A stretch of DNA of 64,000 nt from Methylogaea oryzae (GTDB lineage Bacteria; Pseudomonadota; Gammaproteobacteria; Methylococcales; Methylococcaceae): positions 2,784,001 through 2,848,000 of the forward strand of contig NZ_AP019782.1 of the NCBI RefSeq assembly GCF_019669985.1, read 5' to 3'. A program made the translations under genes and the position numbers. The notes under the pieces are model-generated. The model saw only the letters and a list, made by a program, of their open reading frames with translations. It had not been told where the DNA came from and searched no databases. This document shows, piece after piece, positions 1 through 13,500 of this stretch. Numbering within the stretch: the stretch's first letter is position 1; each line of letters begins with the position of its first letter.

Positions 1-13
1 TGCATGGGCTTTG

Positions 14-4288
<4,275 letters not shown>

Positions 4289-4445
4289 GGGGAAGGTTCC
4301 TTGGAACTTGCGGCGGTAGGCTGGCCCGAGCGGCCAGTACTGGAAAATGCCCGGCTATTCTATAAGCTATGGCCTGCTTTCATCCAGGCCCGCCTTATCG
4401 AGCGGGCCGGCCATCGCCGGGATTTACCACGCGGGAACGATACGA

Positions 4446-5141
4446 ATGACCAGTTTGCTACTCCTCGGTTTCATCATCGGCATGCGCCACGCCCTGGAAG
4501 CGGATCACGTGGCGGCGGTGGCGGCCCTGGTATCCGATAAGACCTCCACCCGCGAAACGGCCCGGCACGGCGCACTGTGGGGACTGGGCCACACCCTGAC
4601 CCTGTTCGCCTTCGGCGGCGCCATCCTGGTACTGGACGCCACCATCCCGGATCAAGTCAGCCAGTGGCTGGAATTCTGCGTCGGCATCCTGCAGGTGGTG
4701 CTGGGCGCGGACGTGCTGCGCCGGGCGCGCCGCGTTCAATTGAAAATCGTGCCGCACAGCCACGACGGCCATAGCCACATCCATGCGGTGCGCGGCCCGA
4801 GCCTGCCGCATCACCACCACCATCATCACCATCGTCCGCTGCCGCCGCGCGCCTTGCTGGTGGGCATGATGCACGGCATGGCCGGCTCCGCCGCCCTGGT
4901 CATGCTCACCGTGGAAACCGTGCGCTCGCCGCTGCAAGGCTTGTTCTACATCGTGCTGTTCGGCATCGGCTCCACGTTGGGCATGCTGCTACTGGCCGCC
5001 GCCATCAGCCTGCCCATCAAGTATTCAGCGCGGTGGAACCGGGCGTTCCTGGGCCTGCAGCGGGCGGTCGGGCTTACCAGCATGGGCGTGGGCGGCTGGA
5101 TGATGTACGAAATCGGCTGGGCGGGCGGCTTGCTGGTTTAA
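4446..5141 (+). CDS. Small NiCoT-like nickel/cobalt transporter with His-rich loop
   Basis: A predicted inner-membrane protein of 231 residues with several hydrophobic segments. The first helix carries the HX4DH signature of NiCoT metal permeases (RHALEADH). A central cytoplasmic-type loop has HSHDGHSHIH followed by a run of eight histidines, fitting a Ni2+/Co2+ binding role. It is shorter than classical HoxN/NixA (about 330-350 residues), so it belongs to the compact relatives often labelled urease-accessory or high-affinity nickel-transport proteins. The start is placed at the ATG directly before the first hydrophobic helix; an upstream in-frame ATG at 4347 would add a poorly conserved 33-residue leader. 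Divergence from cobN suggests cobalt as substrate, but nickel cannot be excluded. Confidence 0.8.
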   Translation: MTSLLLLGFIIGMRHALEADHVAAVAALVSDKTSTRETARHGALWGLGHTLTLFAFGGAILVLDATIPDQVSQWLEFCVGILQVVLGADVLRRARRVQLKIVPHSHDGHSHIHAVRGPSLPHHHHHHHHRPLPPRALLVGMMHGMAGSAALVMLTVETVRSPLQGLFYIVLFGIGSTLGMLLLAAAISLPIKYSARWNRAFLGLQRAVGLTSMGVGGWMMYEIGWAGGLLV

Positions 5142-5305
5142 ATGCGCGCTCCGGCGGCCGTGGCAAGCGCCGGCGTTTTCCGTTAATCTAGCGGGCTTAA
5201 CGCGGTTTCGCCGAAAAGCCGACCGCAGGCTGGCGGCGACATGCGCACCCCGTTGCGCGGCGTTGGCCGCCCCCTTTGTTTAACCCTAACACTTCTGGTT
5301 CTCCC

Positions 5306-6535
5306 ATGAGCAAGCCCAAGAAAGTCGCAATCCTCACGGCCGGTGGCCTGGCCCCCTGCCTCAACTCCGCCATCGGCAGCCTGATCGAACGCTATACGGA
5401 AATCGATCCCAGCATCGAAATCATCTGCTACCGCGGCGGTTACAAAGGCCTGCTCGCGGGCGACTCCTACAAGGTCACCCCGGAAGTGCGCGCCAAGGCC
5501 GGTTTGCTGCAACAGTTCGGCGGCTCCGTCATCGGCAACAGCCGCGTCAAGCTGACCAACGTCAAGGATTGCGTCAAGCGCGGCCTGGTGAAGGAAGGGG
5601 AAGATCCGCAGAAAGTGGCCGCCGACCAGCTGGTGAAGGACGGCGTGGACGTGCTGCACACCGTCGGCGGCGACGACACCAACACCGCGGCCGCCGATCT
5701 GGCCGCCTTCCTGGCGAAGAACAACTACGGCCTGACCGTGATCGGCCTGCCGAAAACCGTCGACAACGACGTGTTCCCCATCAAGCAGTCCCTGGGCGCC
5801 TGGACCGCCGCCGAACAGGGCGCGCGCTACTTCCGCAACGTGGTGGCGGAAAACAACGCCAACCCGCGCATGCTAATCGTGCACGAAGTGATGGGCCGCA
5901 ACTGCGGCTGGCTGACCGCCGCCACCGCCCAGGAATACCGCAAACTGCTGGACCGCATGGAATGGCTGCCGGAGCTGGGCCTGTCGCGCGAATCCTATGA
6001 AGTGCACGCCGTGTTCGTGCCGGAAATGGAAATCGACCTGGCCGCCGAAGCCAAGCGCCTGCGCGCAGTGATGGACACCGTGGACTGCGTCAACATCTTC
6101 GTATCCGAAGGCGCCGGCGTGGAAGCCATCGTGGCGGAAATGCAGGCCAAGGGCCAGGAAGTGCCGCGCGACGCGTTCGGCCACATCAAGCTGGACGCCG
6201 TCAACCCGGGCAAGTGGTTCGGCGAGCAGTTCTCGCAGATGGTCGGCGCGGAAAAAACCCTGGTGCAGAAGTCCGGCTATTTCGCCCGCGCTTCCGCCGC
6301 CAACGCCGAAGACATCCGCCTCATCAAGTCCTGCGCCGACTTGGCGGTGGAATGCGCCCTGCGCCGCGAGGCCGGCGTGATCGGCCACGACGAGGACCAG
6401 AACAACGTGCTGCGCGCCATCGAGTTCCCGCGCATCAAGGGCGGCAAGCCGTTCGACATCGACAGCGCCTGGTTCAACGACATGCTGAAAGCTATCGGCC
6501 AAGCCAAAGGCGGCAAGGTAACTGTCAGCCACTAA
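5306..6535 (+). CDS. pfp: Pyrophosphate-dependent 6-phosphofructokinase
   Basis: Catalyses reversible phosphorylation of fructose 6-phosphate using PPi instead of ATP, in the cytoplasm. The 409-residue protein has the PFK fold. GGDDT at residues 121-125 carries Asp where ATP-dependent enzymes have Gly (GGDGT), the accepted marker for PPi use. The catalytic loop PKTVDND is at 149-155 and the substrate-binding MGRNCGWL motif follows. Methanotrophs characteristically use such PPi-PFKs in the ribulose monophosphate and Calvin-type sugar-phosphate routes (established). The ATG at 5306 fits the family N-terminus (MSKPKKVAILTAGG). A soluble pyrophosphatase gene lies about 500 bp downstream and would compete for the same PPi pool. 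Two strong hairpins follow the stop codon. Confidence 0.92.
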   Translation: MSKPKKVAILTAGGLAPCLNSAIGSLIERYTEIDPSIEIICYRGGYKGLLAGDSYKVTPEVRAKAGLLQQFGGSVIGNSRVKLTNVKDCVKRGLVKEGEDPQKVAADQLVKDGVDVLHTVGGDDTNTAAADLAAFLAKNNYGLTVIGLPKTVDNDVFPIKQSLGAWTAAEQGARYFRNVVAENNANPRMLIVHEVMGRNCGWLTAATAQEYRKLLDRMEWLPELGLSRESYEVHAVFVPEMEIDLAAEAKRLRAVMDTVDCVNIFVSEGAGVEAIVAEMQAKGQEVPRDAFGHIKLDAVNPGKWFGEQFSQMVGAEKTLVQKSGYFARASAANAEDIRLIKSCADLAVECALRREAGVIGHDEDQNNVLRAIEFPRIKGGKPFDIDSAWFNDMLKAIGQAKGGKVTVSH

Positions 6536-6541
6536 GGAACA

Positions 6542-6568
6542 GGGAAGCGCCTAAGACCGGCGCTTCCC
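6542..6568 (+). terminator. First hairpin after pfp
   Basis: A perfect 10-bp stem, GGGAAGCGCC paired with GGCGCTTCCC, with a 7-nt loop, seven bases after the pfp stop. It lacks a U-run and precedes the stronger terminator at 6595. Confidence 0.6.
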
Positions 6569-6594
6569 GCCCCCGGCGCGGCATCCCCGCGCAA

Positions 6595-6634
6595 GAAAAA
6601 GCCCGCCCGGTTTCCCACCGAGCGGGCTTTTTTA
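6595..6634 (+). terminator. Rho-independent terminator of pfp
   Basis: GCCCGC and CGGT pair with ACCG and GCGGGC around a TTCCC loop, with one mismatch, flanked by AAAAA on the left and TTTTTT on the right. It is placed to act on both the pfp transcript and the convergent yjfB-like transcript. Confidence 0.88.
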
Positions 6635-6662
6635 TATGCCGCGGCCAGGCTGCTTCGGCGTT

Positions 6663-6872
6663 TCAGGCCATCACATCCACTGTTTTGCCTACCCCGCCAC
6701 CGCTTGCCGCAGACGATTGGCTGGCGGAATCGATCAGCTGCAAAACCTGCTGACCTTCCAGCTTCATCTGTTCCTGCACCTTGTTCGCTACGGCATACCC
6801 CTGTTGCTGATCCAAATTAACGCTGCTCAACATGGCAGCCATGCTTGCGCCGCCAACACTGGAAACGTTCAT
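6663..6872 (-). CDS. YjfB-like putative motility protein
   Basis: A 69-residue protein of the small YjfB family, annotated as putative motility proteins of unknown mechanism. It has a Ser/Ala/Gly-rich N-terminus, a central amphipathic Gln-rich helix (LDQQQGYAVANKVQEQMK) and a Gly-rich C-terminus. In other bacteria the family tends to co-occur with flagellar or motility genes, but no flagellar gene lies nearby here; the type IV pilus operon is about 3 kb away. It converges on pfp. The family call rests on overall length and pattern, not on catalytic residues. Confidence 0.7.
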   Translation of the reverse strand: MNVSSVGGASMAAMLSSVNLDQQQGYAVANKVQEQMKLEGQQVLQLIDSASQSSAASGGGVGKTVDVMA

Positions 6873-7034
6873 GACATCCTCCTACCGCCGTATGGAACTT
6901 ACATTTAGTATAGCGGCCACAAGCGGCGCGACTGGAGGGATTTTCAGCATGCGCGTCACAAAACCGCAAAGCTTCGCCTGCCAGAACAAGCTAAGATAAC
7001 GCTCGGTTTCCCCAACCAGAGAGAGCTTTACCGC

Positions 7035-7583
7035 ATGTCACTGATGCAAATCAGCACCGGCCGCGATGTTCCGCACGACATCCACGTAGTCATCGAAATT
7101 CCCGCCTACAGCGATCCGGTCAAATACGAAGTGGACAAGACCACCGGCGCCATGTTCGTGGACCGCTTCATGGGCACAGCCATGCAATACCCCTGCAACT
7201 ACGGCTATATTCCTCAGACCCTGTCCGAGGACGGCGACCCGGCGGACGTGTTGGTGATAGCCCCGTCGCGGCTGATTACCGGCGTTGTGGTGCGCTGCCG
7301 CCCCATCGGCCTGCTGAGAATGTCCGACGAATCCGGTAGCGACGCCAAGATACTGGCCGTGCCAGTGGAAAGCCTTTCCACGCTCTATACGAAGGTAAAT
7401 TCCTACAAAGACGTGCCCGAGCCGACACTCAAGCAAATCGCCCACTTCTTCGAGCACTACAAGGATTTGGAAGAAGACAAATGGGTCAAGCTCGACGGCT
7501 GGCACGGCCCGGAAGACGCCAAACGGGAAATCGTCGATAGCGTCGCCCGCTATCAGGCGTCGAAAAGCCAAGCCCAGGGGTAA
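7035..7583 (+). CDS. ppa: Inorganic pyrophosphatase, family I
   Basis: Hydrolyses PPi to two phosphates in the cytoplasm. The 182-residue protein has the family I layout: EIP...KYEVDK near the N-terminus, the metal-binding loop DGDPADVLV, and the later KILAVP and [10 protein letters not shown] segments. Length and motifs match bacterial Mg2+-dependent Ppa. The start is preceded by an AGAGAG Shine-Dalgarno-like stretch. Sharing a neighbourhood with PPi-dependent phosphofructokinase is notable because the two enzymes draw on the same metabolite, one conserving and one dissipating its energy. The separate promoter region and the intervening convergent gene argue against one operon. Confidence 0.95.
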   Translation: MSLMQISTGRDVPHDIHVVIEIPAYSDPVKYEVDKTTGAMFVDRFMGTAMQYPCNYGYIPQTLSEDGDPADVLVIAPSRLITGVVVRCRPIGLLRMSDESGSDAKILAVPVESLSTLYTKVNSYKDVPEPTLKQIAHFFEHYKDLEEDKWVKLDGWHGPEDAKREIVDSVARYQASKSQAQG

Positions 7584-7865
7584 TCCACAGTTTCGGTGGA
7601 AAACACTGTGGATAACTCTGTGGAAACGCCAAGCCGCTACCGGTGATTAGCGACTTGGCGTTGGATTGGCTAAAAAGTTTCCATCTATTGCGCTCAGCCA
7701 TAAAAAACGCGTAACACATTGTTATTACGCGTCTTTTGCAAATATTGCACCAGAGCGCACACTCGCCCGGCCAGGCCCCGCCATCCGTCGCAAGCTTTTT
7801 TCATGTCAAGTCTTGACAGTGGATAACTTGACGGAACCGGAGCACCCCCATCGACGGCCCGAGGC
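7584..7865. other. Intergenic region with DnaA-box-like sites and hairpins
   Basis: Between the convergent ppa and opgD genes. It holds one perfect DnaA box (TTATCCACA on the minus strand, 7607-7615) and near-matches at 7581-7589 and 7818-7826. It also has a long imperfect hairpin (7627-7660, outer stem CGCCAAG/CTTGGCG, inner CGCTA/TAGCG), an ACGCGTAA/TTACGCGT stem-loop (7707-7732) and a GTCAAG-T-CTTGAC palindrome (7805-7817). The hairpins may end the two convergent transcripts. The meaning of the DnaA-box cluster is unknown. Confidence 0.45.
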
Positions 7866-9416
7866 TTACGGAGACCATTGATAAAGCCAAGTCTCGCTGA
7901 CCGCCGCCCCTTGCTCGTCGCGCAAATAGACGCGCAAATTCACCTTCTCGGCCGCCCCGGGAACCAAGTCGAAATTACAGCGCCAGCCGCCGATTTCCTT
8001 GAACGGCCGCGCCGCCGGCGCTTCTATCCGCCCTTCCGAAGCACTGATCACCGGCTCCACCCTATCCTTCCAACCCAATTCGGCCAAACGTCCGCCGCGG
8101 AAATCAATCACGAACTTCCGTTTTACGACCGTCAGCTTGTCGCCGGGTACCCCGCCCAAGCCGATACGGGTCGCCACTACCTCGCCGTTGTTGGAATGCG
8201 CCGGCGGTTCGTTGCCCCAATACATGCGGTAGGAAAAAGACAAATGCTGGCCCGGCAATACCGGCTCGGCTGGGTGCCAAAAAGCCACGACGTTGTCGAA
8301 AGTCTCATCCTTGGCGGGAATTTCCACCAAAATCACCTCGCCTTTACCCCAATCCCCCACAGGCTCGATCCACAGGGACGGGCGTTTATCGTAATAAGCG
8401 CCGTCGTCCTGGTAATGGTCGAACACCCGATCCCGTTGCAACAAGCCGAAACCGCGCGGATTGTCATCGGCATAGGCATTGAAAAGCACGCCGGACGGAT
8501 TGCGCAAGGGGCGCCAAATCCATTCGCCTGAGCCGCGGCGCATGGCCAGACCGTCGCAGTCGTGAATCTCCGGACGGAAATCGTCCGCCACCCGACGATC
8601 GTTTTCGCCATTGAGAAACATGGACGTCATGGGGGCTATCCCCAGTCGTTCGACGGCGATGCGGGGGAATAAATGGGATTCCACCTGCATCACGGTGGGC
8701 TCGCCGGGAGTCACGGCAAAACTGTAGGCTCCGGCGATACTGGGGCTATCCAACAGCGCGTGAATCACCATGGTATAGGAATCGGCCGCCGGCCGTTCCA
8801 ACCAAAACGCGCGAAAATCGGGAAACTCCTCGGGCGTTTCCTTGCCGGCATTTACCGCCAGCCCCCGGGCCGACAAACCGTACTGCATGGTCTTGCCTAC
8901 GGCGCGAAAATAACTGGCCCCGAGAAAAGCGAACATATCCCTTTCGAAATCGTCCTTGACCGCCACGCGGAATCCGGCAAAACCCAAATCGTGGGTGCGG
9001 GAAGGCTTCACTTTCGGGCCGAACTCGAACAAGTCCCGCGAATATTCGATGGGATAAGAGCGGCCGTCCACCACCTCGTGCAAAACCACCGGCTTGCGGT
9101 AATACAGTCCCAAATGAAACATACGGACCTGGAACGCCAAGTCTTCGTCAAGCCACAAAGCCTGATCGGCTCGGAATTTGATCGACTGGTACGCATCCCA
9201 ATCGATATGCTCAAGCCAGGCGGGCAATCGCTCGCTAGGCGGCGCATAGGGCGCCCGCGCCAGCTTTTGCGCCCGATCCAGCAGCCAGTCCTTGCTAAAC
9301 GGCTCTCCCTCGCCCTGCCCAACGGCCTCGGCACGTCCCGGCATCAAAGGCGCTGCCGCGCCCCACGCCGCCAAAGCCGCCATCCGATACAGCAATTCTC
9401 GACGCGTAACACCCAT
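7866..9416 (-). CDS. opgD: Periplasmic glucan biosynthesis protein, OpgD/MdoG family, Tat-exported
   Basis: OpgG/OpgD proteins act in the periplasm in making the backbone of osmoregulated periplasmic glucans. The mature part starts FSKDWLLDRAQKLA and follows the family through YQSIKFR and LFHLGLYYRKPV-like segments to a C-terminal immunoglobulin-like region. A twin-arginine signal (TRRELL plus hydrophobic stretch plus AEA) favours OpgD over Sec-exported OpgG. The start is placed at the ATG at 9416 because a GAGG ribosome-binding site lies nine bases upstream; an ATG three codons earlier sits directly on that site. Length is 516 residues, normal for the family. No opgH synthase gene is in the window. 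Confidence 0.85.
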   Translation of the reverse strand: MGVTRRELLYRMAALAAWGAAAPLMPGRAEAVGQGEGEPFSKDWLLDRAQKLARAPYAPPSERLPAWLEHIDWDAYQSIKFRADQALWLDEDLAFQVRMFHLGLYYRKPVVLHEVVDGRSYPIEYSRDLFEFGPKVKPSRTHDLGFAGFRVAVKDDFERDMFAFLGASYFRAVGKTMQYGLSARGLAVNAGKETPEEFPDFRAFWLERPAADSYTMVIHALLDSPSIAGAYSFAVTPGEPTVMQVESHLFPRIAVERLGIAPMTSMFLNGENDRRVADDFRPEIHDCDGLAMRRGSGEWIWRPLRNPSGVLFNAYADDNPRGFGLLQRDRVFDHYQDDGAYYDKRPSLWIEPVGDWGKGEVILVEIPAKDETFDNVVAFWHPAEPVLPGQHLSFSYRMYWGNEPPAHSNNGEVVATRIGLGGVPGDKLTVVKRKFVIDFRGGRLAELGWKDRVEPVISASEGRIEAPAARPFKEIGGWRCNFDLVPGAAEKVNLRVYLRDEQGAAVSETWLYQWSP

Positions 9417-9645
9417 ACACTTCATCCTCACTGATGATTGAAAGGCTGATAGCCCGTCCTGAGCCGACGGGCAGGGAACGCAATATCCAGGGTATCCCTT
9501 GGCTATTAAATATAGCCGTGAACCGGCCGTCCGCGCGGCAATCATCCCGCAGACCAAAACCATCCTCGGTTATATTGGGATCGCCGGGTGCGACGGATTA
9601 AACTTGCACCGACCTTCCCTGTCGCCGATTCAAGGAAAAACAACC

Positions 9646-10071
9646 ATGCGCCTCAATACCCTGGGCGGCATAAACCTGTTGCTGGCCGCATTCGCCATCG
9701 TCTTGGGAGTGGCGGCTACCGCCTTATGGCCAATGATCAATGACGTAAAAACCGGCGAAACGCCGCAATACCCCGACATCCACCCGCAGCGCTTCGCCCA
9801 GCCCTATGATCGGGTTTTTAATGCGGCCTTGGCGGCGGCCGGGGCATTGCGCTTGGATATTTCCGCCCAAGATCGTGAACAAGGAGAAATCCGTGCGGTC
9901 GCCACCACCGCCCTGCTGCGTTTCCGGGACGATGTCACCATCACGCTGCGCCGCGATGGCGCAAGCGTGGAAGTCAACGTGCGCTCCCGCTCGCGAGTCG
10001 GAAAAGGCGACTTCGGCACCAATGCCCGCCGCATTCGCCGCTTCCAGGAAGAACTCGCCAAGCGGCTATAA
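9646..10071 (+). CDS. DUF1499 family protein, membrane-anchored
   Basis: A 141-residue protein with one N-terminal hydrophobic anchor (INLLLAAFAIVLGVAATALW) followed by a DUF1499-type domain: DIHP, a long amphipathic helix, then DDVTITLRRDG and RSRSRVGKGDFGTNARRIRRF, the most recognisable family block. Function is unknown. The start is at the ATG just before the hydrophobic segment; in-frame codons upstream are not protein-like. It stands alone between opgD and pilE. Confidence 0.75.
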   Translation: MRLNTLGGINLLLAAFAIVLGVAATALWPMINDVKTGETPQYPDIHPQRFAQPYDRVFNAALAAAGALRLDISAQDREQGEIRAVATTALLRFRDDVTITLRRDGASVEVNVRSRSRVGKGDFGTNARRIRRFQEELAKRL

Positions 10072-10097
10072 AACCAAGGGGGCCGAAGAAACTCGGC

Positions 10098-10535
10098 CTA
10101 TTTATTCCAGCAGGCGTCCATGCTCTGCGACGCCCCTGAAAGGCCTTTCTGCCCCAGCTGATTGAGCGTAAACGCACCGCAAGCGTCGCCTGCCATGGTG
10201 CCGCCGGAAACGGGCGCCGCGGTAAGCGCGTACGTGGTCGCCGTTGCCACGGCGGTAATGGTGTACTTGGCCGTGCCCGTACGAGGCGACTGGGTGATCG
10301 GCAAAGCGATGGCCGCTCCCGCGGCGTCCTTATCGTAGCGATTGGCCTCAGTGAAATTGCGTTCGAGAAACTGCGCGTCCTCCAACAGCGTCGTTTTGGC
10401 CTCGGCCCGGGCGGCGCGCCGCACATAGTCCTGATAGCCAGGCAAAGCTATGGTCGCCAAAATAACGATTATGGTCACCACAACCATCAATTCGATCAGG
10501 GTGAAACCGCCCTGCGCTTTTTTGCCGGCTTTCAT
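10098..10535 (-). CDS. pilE: Type IV pilin PilE-like minor pilin
   Basis: A class III signal peptide ends in Gly before the prepilin peptidase site ([14 protein letters not shown]), with Glu at +5 of the mature protein. The hydrophobic N-terminal helix (ending [15 protein letters not shown]) and a C-terminal cysteine pair (DACGAF...DACWNK) match PilE/PilA-type minor pilins, 145 residues. It would be processed by PilD and act in the envelope-spanning pilus. It sits 18 bp after pilY1 as the last gene of the minor-pilin cluster, the order seen in pseudomonads (fimU-pilV-pilW-pilX-pilY1-pilE). Confidence 0.9.
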   Translation of the reverse strand: MKAGKKAQGGFTLIELMVVVTIIVILATIALPGYQDYVRRAARAEAKTTLLEDAQFLERNFTEANRYDKDAAGAAIALPITQSPRTGTAKYTITAVATATTYALTAAPVSGGTMAGDACGAFTLNQLGQKGLSGASQSMDACWNK

Positions 10536-10553
10536 CTAGTCCCGCCGCTCCAA

Positions 10554-13500
10554 TTACATGATTTGCTTCCAATAGGTCCGCACGGGCGCCACAGCCGAAC
10601 CGGCGGTGGCGGGATCGGCGTTTTTGACGGTCATGATGTTGCCCGTCGTTCCGGACAACTCTTTCACCGCCGTTCCCGAAGCTCCCGAAGCCCCCGAAGC
10701 CCCCGAGCCCAGCCATGTGGGGCTCTTCGCAATACCCACCGTGGATTTTACGCCGGAGGCTACGCTGCCGCTGGCCAATTTATCCGAGTTGCCGTACTTG
10801 TTGTCGTTGTTCAAATCGAAAGCGCTGCTCGCTGTCTGGCCTCCGGTCCGCGTGTCCAACTCCATCAGCCAGCTGGTGCCTCCCGGCGTACAGGGATCGG
10901 TAGATGGGATCATCGTGACGAAGATGATGCGGTCATGCTTCAGCAGCGCGTTGGAAACCACTCGCTCGCCGGCCGCGCCGCTCGGCGGCACCAGATCCAG
11001 GTACCAGCCCCGCTTGCCGCCGCTCCAGTCCACGGTATTTTTGCTGACTTCCCGCAGGGTGAAACCGAACTCCGATGTTTCCGCGGTGATCGACTGCTGC
11101 TGCAACTGGCTGCGATCCACGGTTCCAGCCGTGTCATTGTCCCAAATGGCGTAAAAGCTCTGCACCTCGAGATTGGCCGGATCGCTGCTGGTTAAGTAAC
11201 GGCCTGTTCCGAAATAAACGAGCTGTCCGCCGCTGGGGTGGCCGCCGAGGGTGGGTTGATCGGTAATGGGCTGTACCTGGCCGCTGGAGTTTCTTGCCGT
11301 AAACAGCGGATTGCCGCCGTTGGCGAGCCCCCAGGCGGCGGCGCTGGCCGAAGAAAGATCGAATTTCCAAAGATTGCCCTGCAAGTCGCCGACATACACG
11401 TAATCGGTGACTTTATCGCCATCGGCATCGTACAGCGCCGGCGTGGACAAGCCGTTGCTGGTGGCGGTTCCGGCGGGAATCTTCGCAATGAGCGAGCCGT
11501 CGCTGAGCCTGACGACGTAGAGGAAGGCCTTGTCCGAAGCGGCGTTGTAGCCGTTGCCGAAAACGGCCGCCCAACTCCCGTCGTGCAACCGGGCGATTTG
11601 CGGTTGACTGTAAGTGTTGCCCAAATCGGCGGCGTCCGCGTACTCCCACAAGACGTTACCGGCGCTAAAAGTGTCTGGAGCGCTCACGTCGAGCGCGTAA
11701 ATCGACTTGCCGCCGGCACCGAGACCGCCCACCAGCACGGTTTTCCATTGGCCCGCCAGGTAGGCGTCGCCGGCCAGCGGCGGGGCATCCACATAGTACT
11801 TATGCGTATACGCGGTATTCGTCAGCTTGCTCAGGTTGCCGTATACGGCGGCGGGAACATAGGCGAACAGTTCGCGCCCGGAATTGGCATTGCCCACATC
11901 GGCGCGGAACGCGTGCAGCATGCCGTCGTTGGCCCCCACATACACCGCCGGCACGCGGGACGATTTGCTGGAAACGAAGGTCGCGTAGGAGCTCCTTTCC
12001 GGCATGGTGACTTTCGTACCGGAATAACCGTAATCCTCGCCCAATACGAAAGCCGGGTCCGAGTTGATGATGTCGCCCAGCACGCTCGCGATGCGGGTGC
12101 GGAAAATACCGCCGCTAAACTGGCTTTCCAACGAGTGATCGCCCCGCAGCCACTGCAGACGCTCGGTGCATTTATTATCGACAACGCCGTTGGCATCGGT
12201 ATCCAGCGCCGTTTTCTGGCTGGCGTTCAAATTGACCGAGCAACTGGAGAAGTCCTGCCCGCCGCTGCCGTTGTGGGTATAGATTCTCCGCGAAGCATGG
12301 GCGGGCATCAGCGTCGCGGCGTCCCACTGCCGGGGACCGATGCTGCCGTCGCCCTGCACCGTGAAAGCCAATAGCTGTCCGTGCCAATCCAAGGAATCGA
12401 AGCGCGCCTGATACAACAGCGTGCCGGTCTGGATGCTGGTGGAGTTGGCCGCCACCGACGAGGACGAGGCTGTCGCCGAAGACACCTGGTCGACGATGGA
12501 TCGAAAAGCGGTACCGATATCCGCGGCGCTTTCGGCGCTGAAAAAATCCCCCCGGCCGGAGATAGCGGCGTGCCACAAATCGTAAACCTTGCGTTGCTGG
12601 GATGCGCTCGACGGCGGGCAACTTTCCGTGGTCGTGGTATAAGGCCAACAAGAGTCCGACGCGGGACTCGAGCTGGTGGTCGAGGATGGGCAGTCGGTGC
12701 CCAACGCCAGCTTGGAATAATCCCCCGCGAAAGTGCTGCCGCCCCAGGCGGCGTAGGGCGCCACCAAAGTGTCCCCTAACCCCAATCCCACGGCGTAGGT
12801 ATTCAAATGCTGCCAGGTGGCGGGATCGTTCCTGGGATTTTCCCATTGCGCCACCTTGTCGCTGAAGGCCTGTTTCACCACCGCGGACACATTGTCGGTC
12901 AGCGAGCTTTGCAGGTCGGTGACCCAATACTTGAAAGCGATGTCGGCAAGATTGTCCGCTTGGCCGTCGCTGTAAGGATGGCCTGGCGTCCAACTGGTGC
13001 TGCTGACGGTTCCCTCGCTGTTAATGGGCTTTGCCTCGGGCAGCGTGACCGCCGAGCTGTTGGTGTCGCCAACCGACACCGTCTCGCCGCACCAGCCACC
13101 GTCGGTCATAATCAGATGGACATTACGGCGGCAGGCGTCGTAAGCCCTTTCCGTCCCATCCAGGTTGAGCGGCTTGTCTCTGATTTGCGGATCATCCGCA
13201 TAGGGATGGCTAATGGTAATCGCCCCTTGAAAATACCCCCCCGCCCGTACCGCCGCGCTGCGCAAATAAGTGCTGCCGGAAACGGGAAACCGGGACAGCC
13301 ATTCGTAGAGCTCTTGCTTGTGGGTTTTGCCATTGCTCAATGTGGCATTCAACCGGCGAATGCGGTTGTCCTTGGCGGCGCCGTCCCACCCGGCACAGGC
13401 GGTTCCAAAACTGGTGCAACTGGACAGTCCCTGCCACGCAACGCGGATATTGCCGTCCGCTCCCGCGAACGCCTGCATGGCCCCGGCGGCCGTTGCCAAA

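Noticed and set aside
4289-4445. Cobalamin or metal riboswitch between cobN and the transporter
   Set aside because: I looked for the B12-box and the conserved GCCACTG core on both strands and did not find them; the gap is also short for two divergent leaders.
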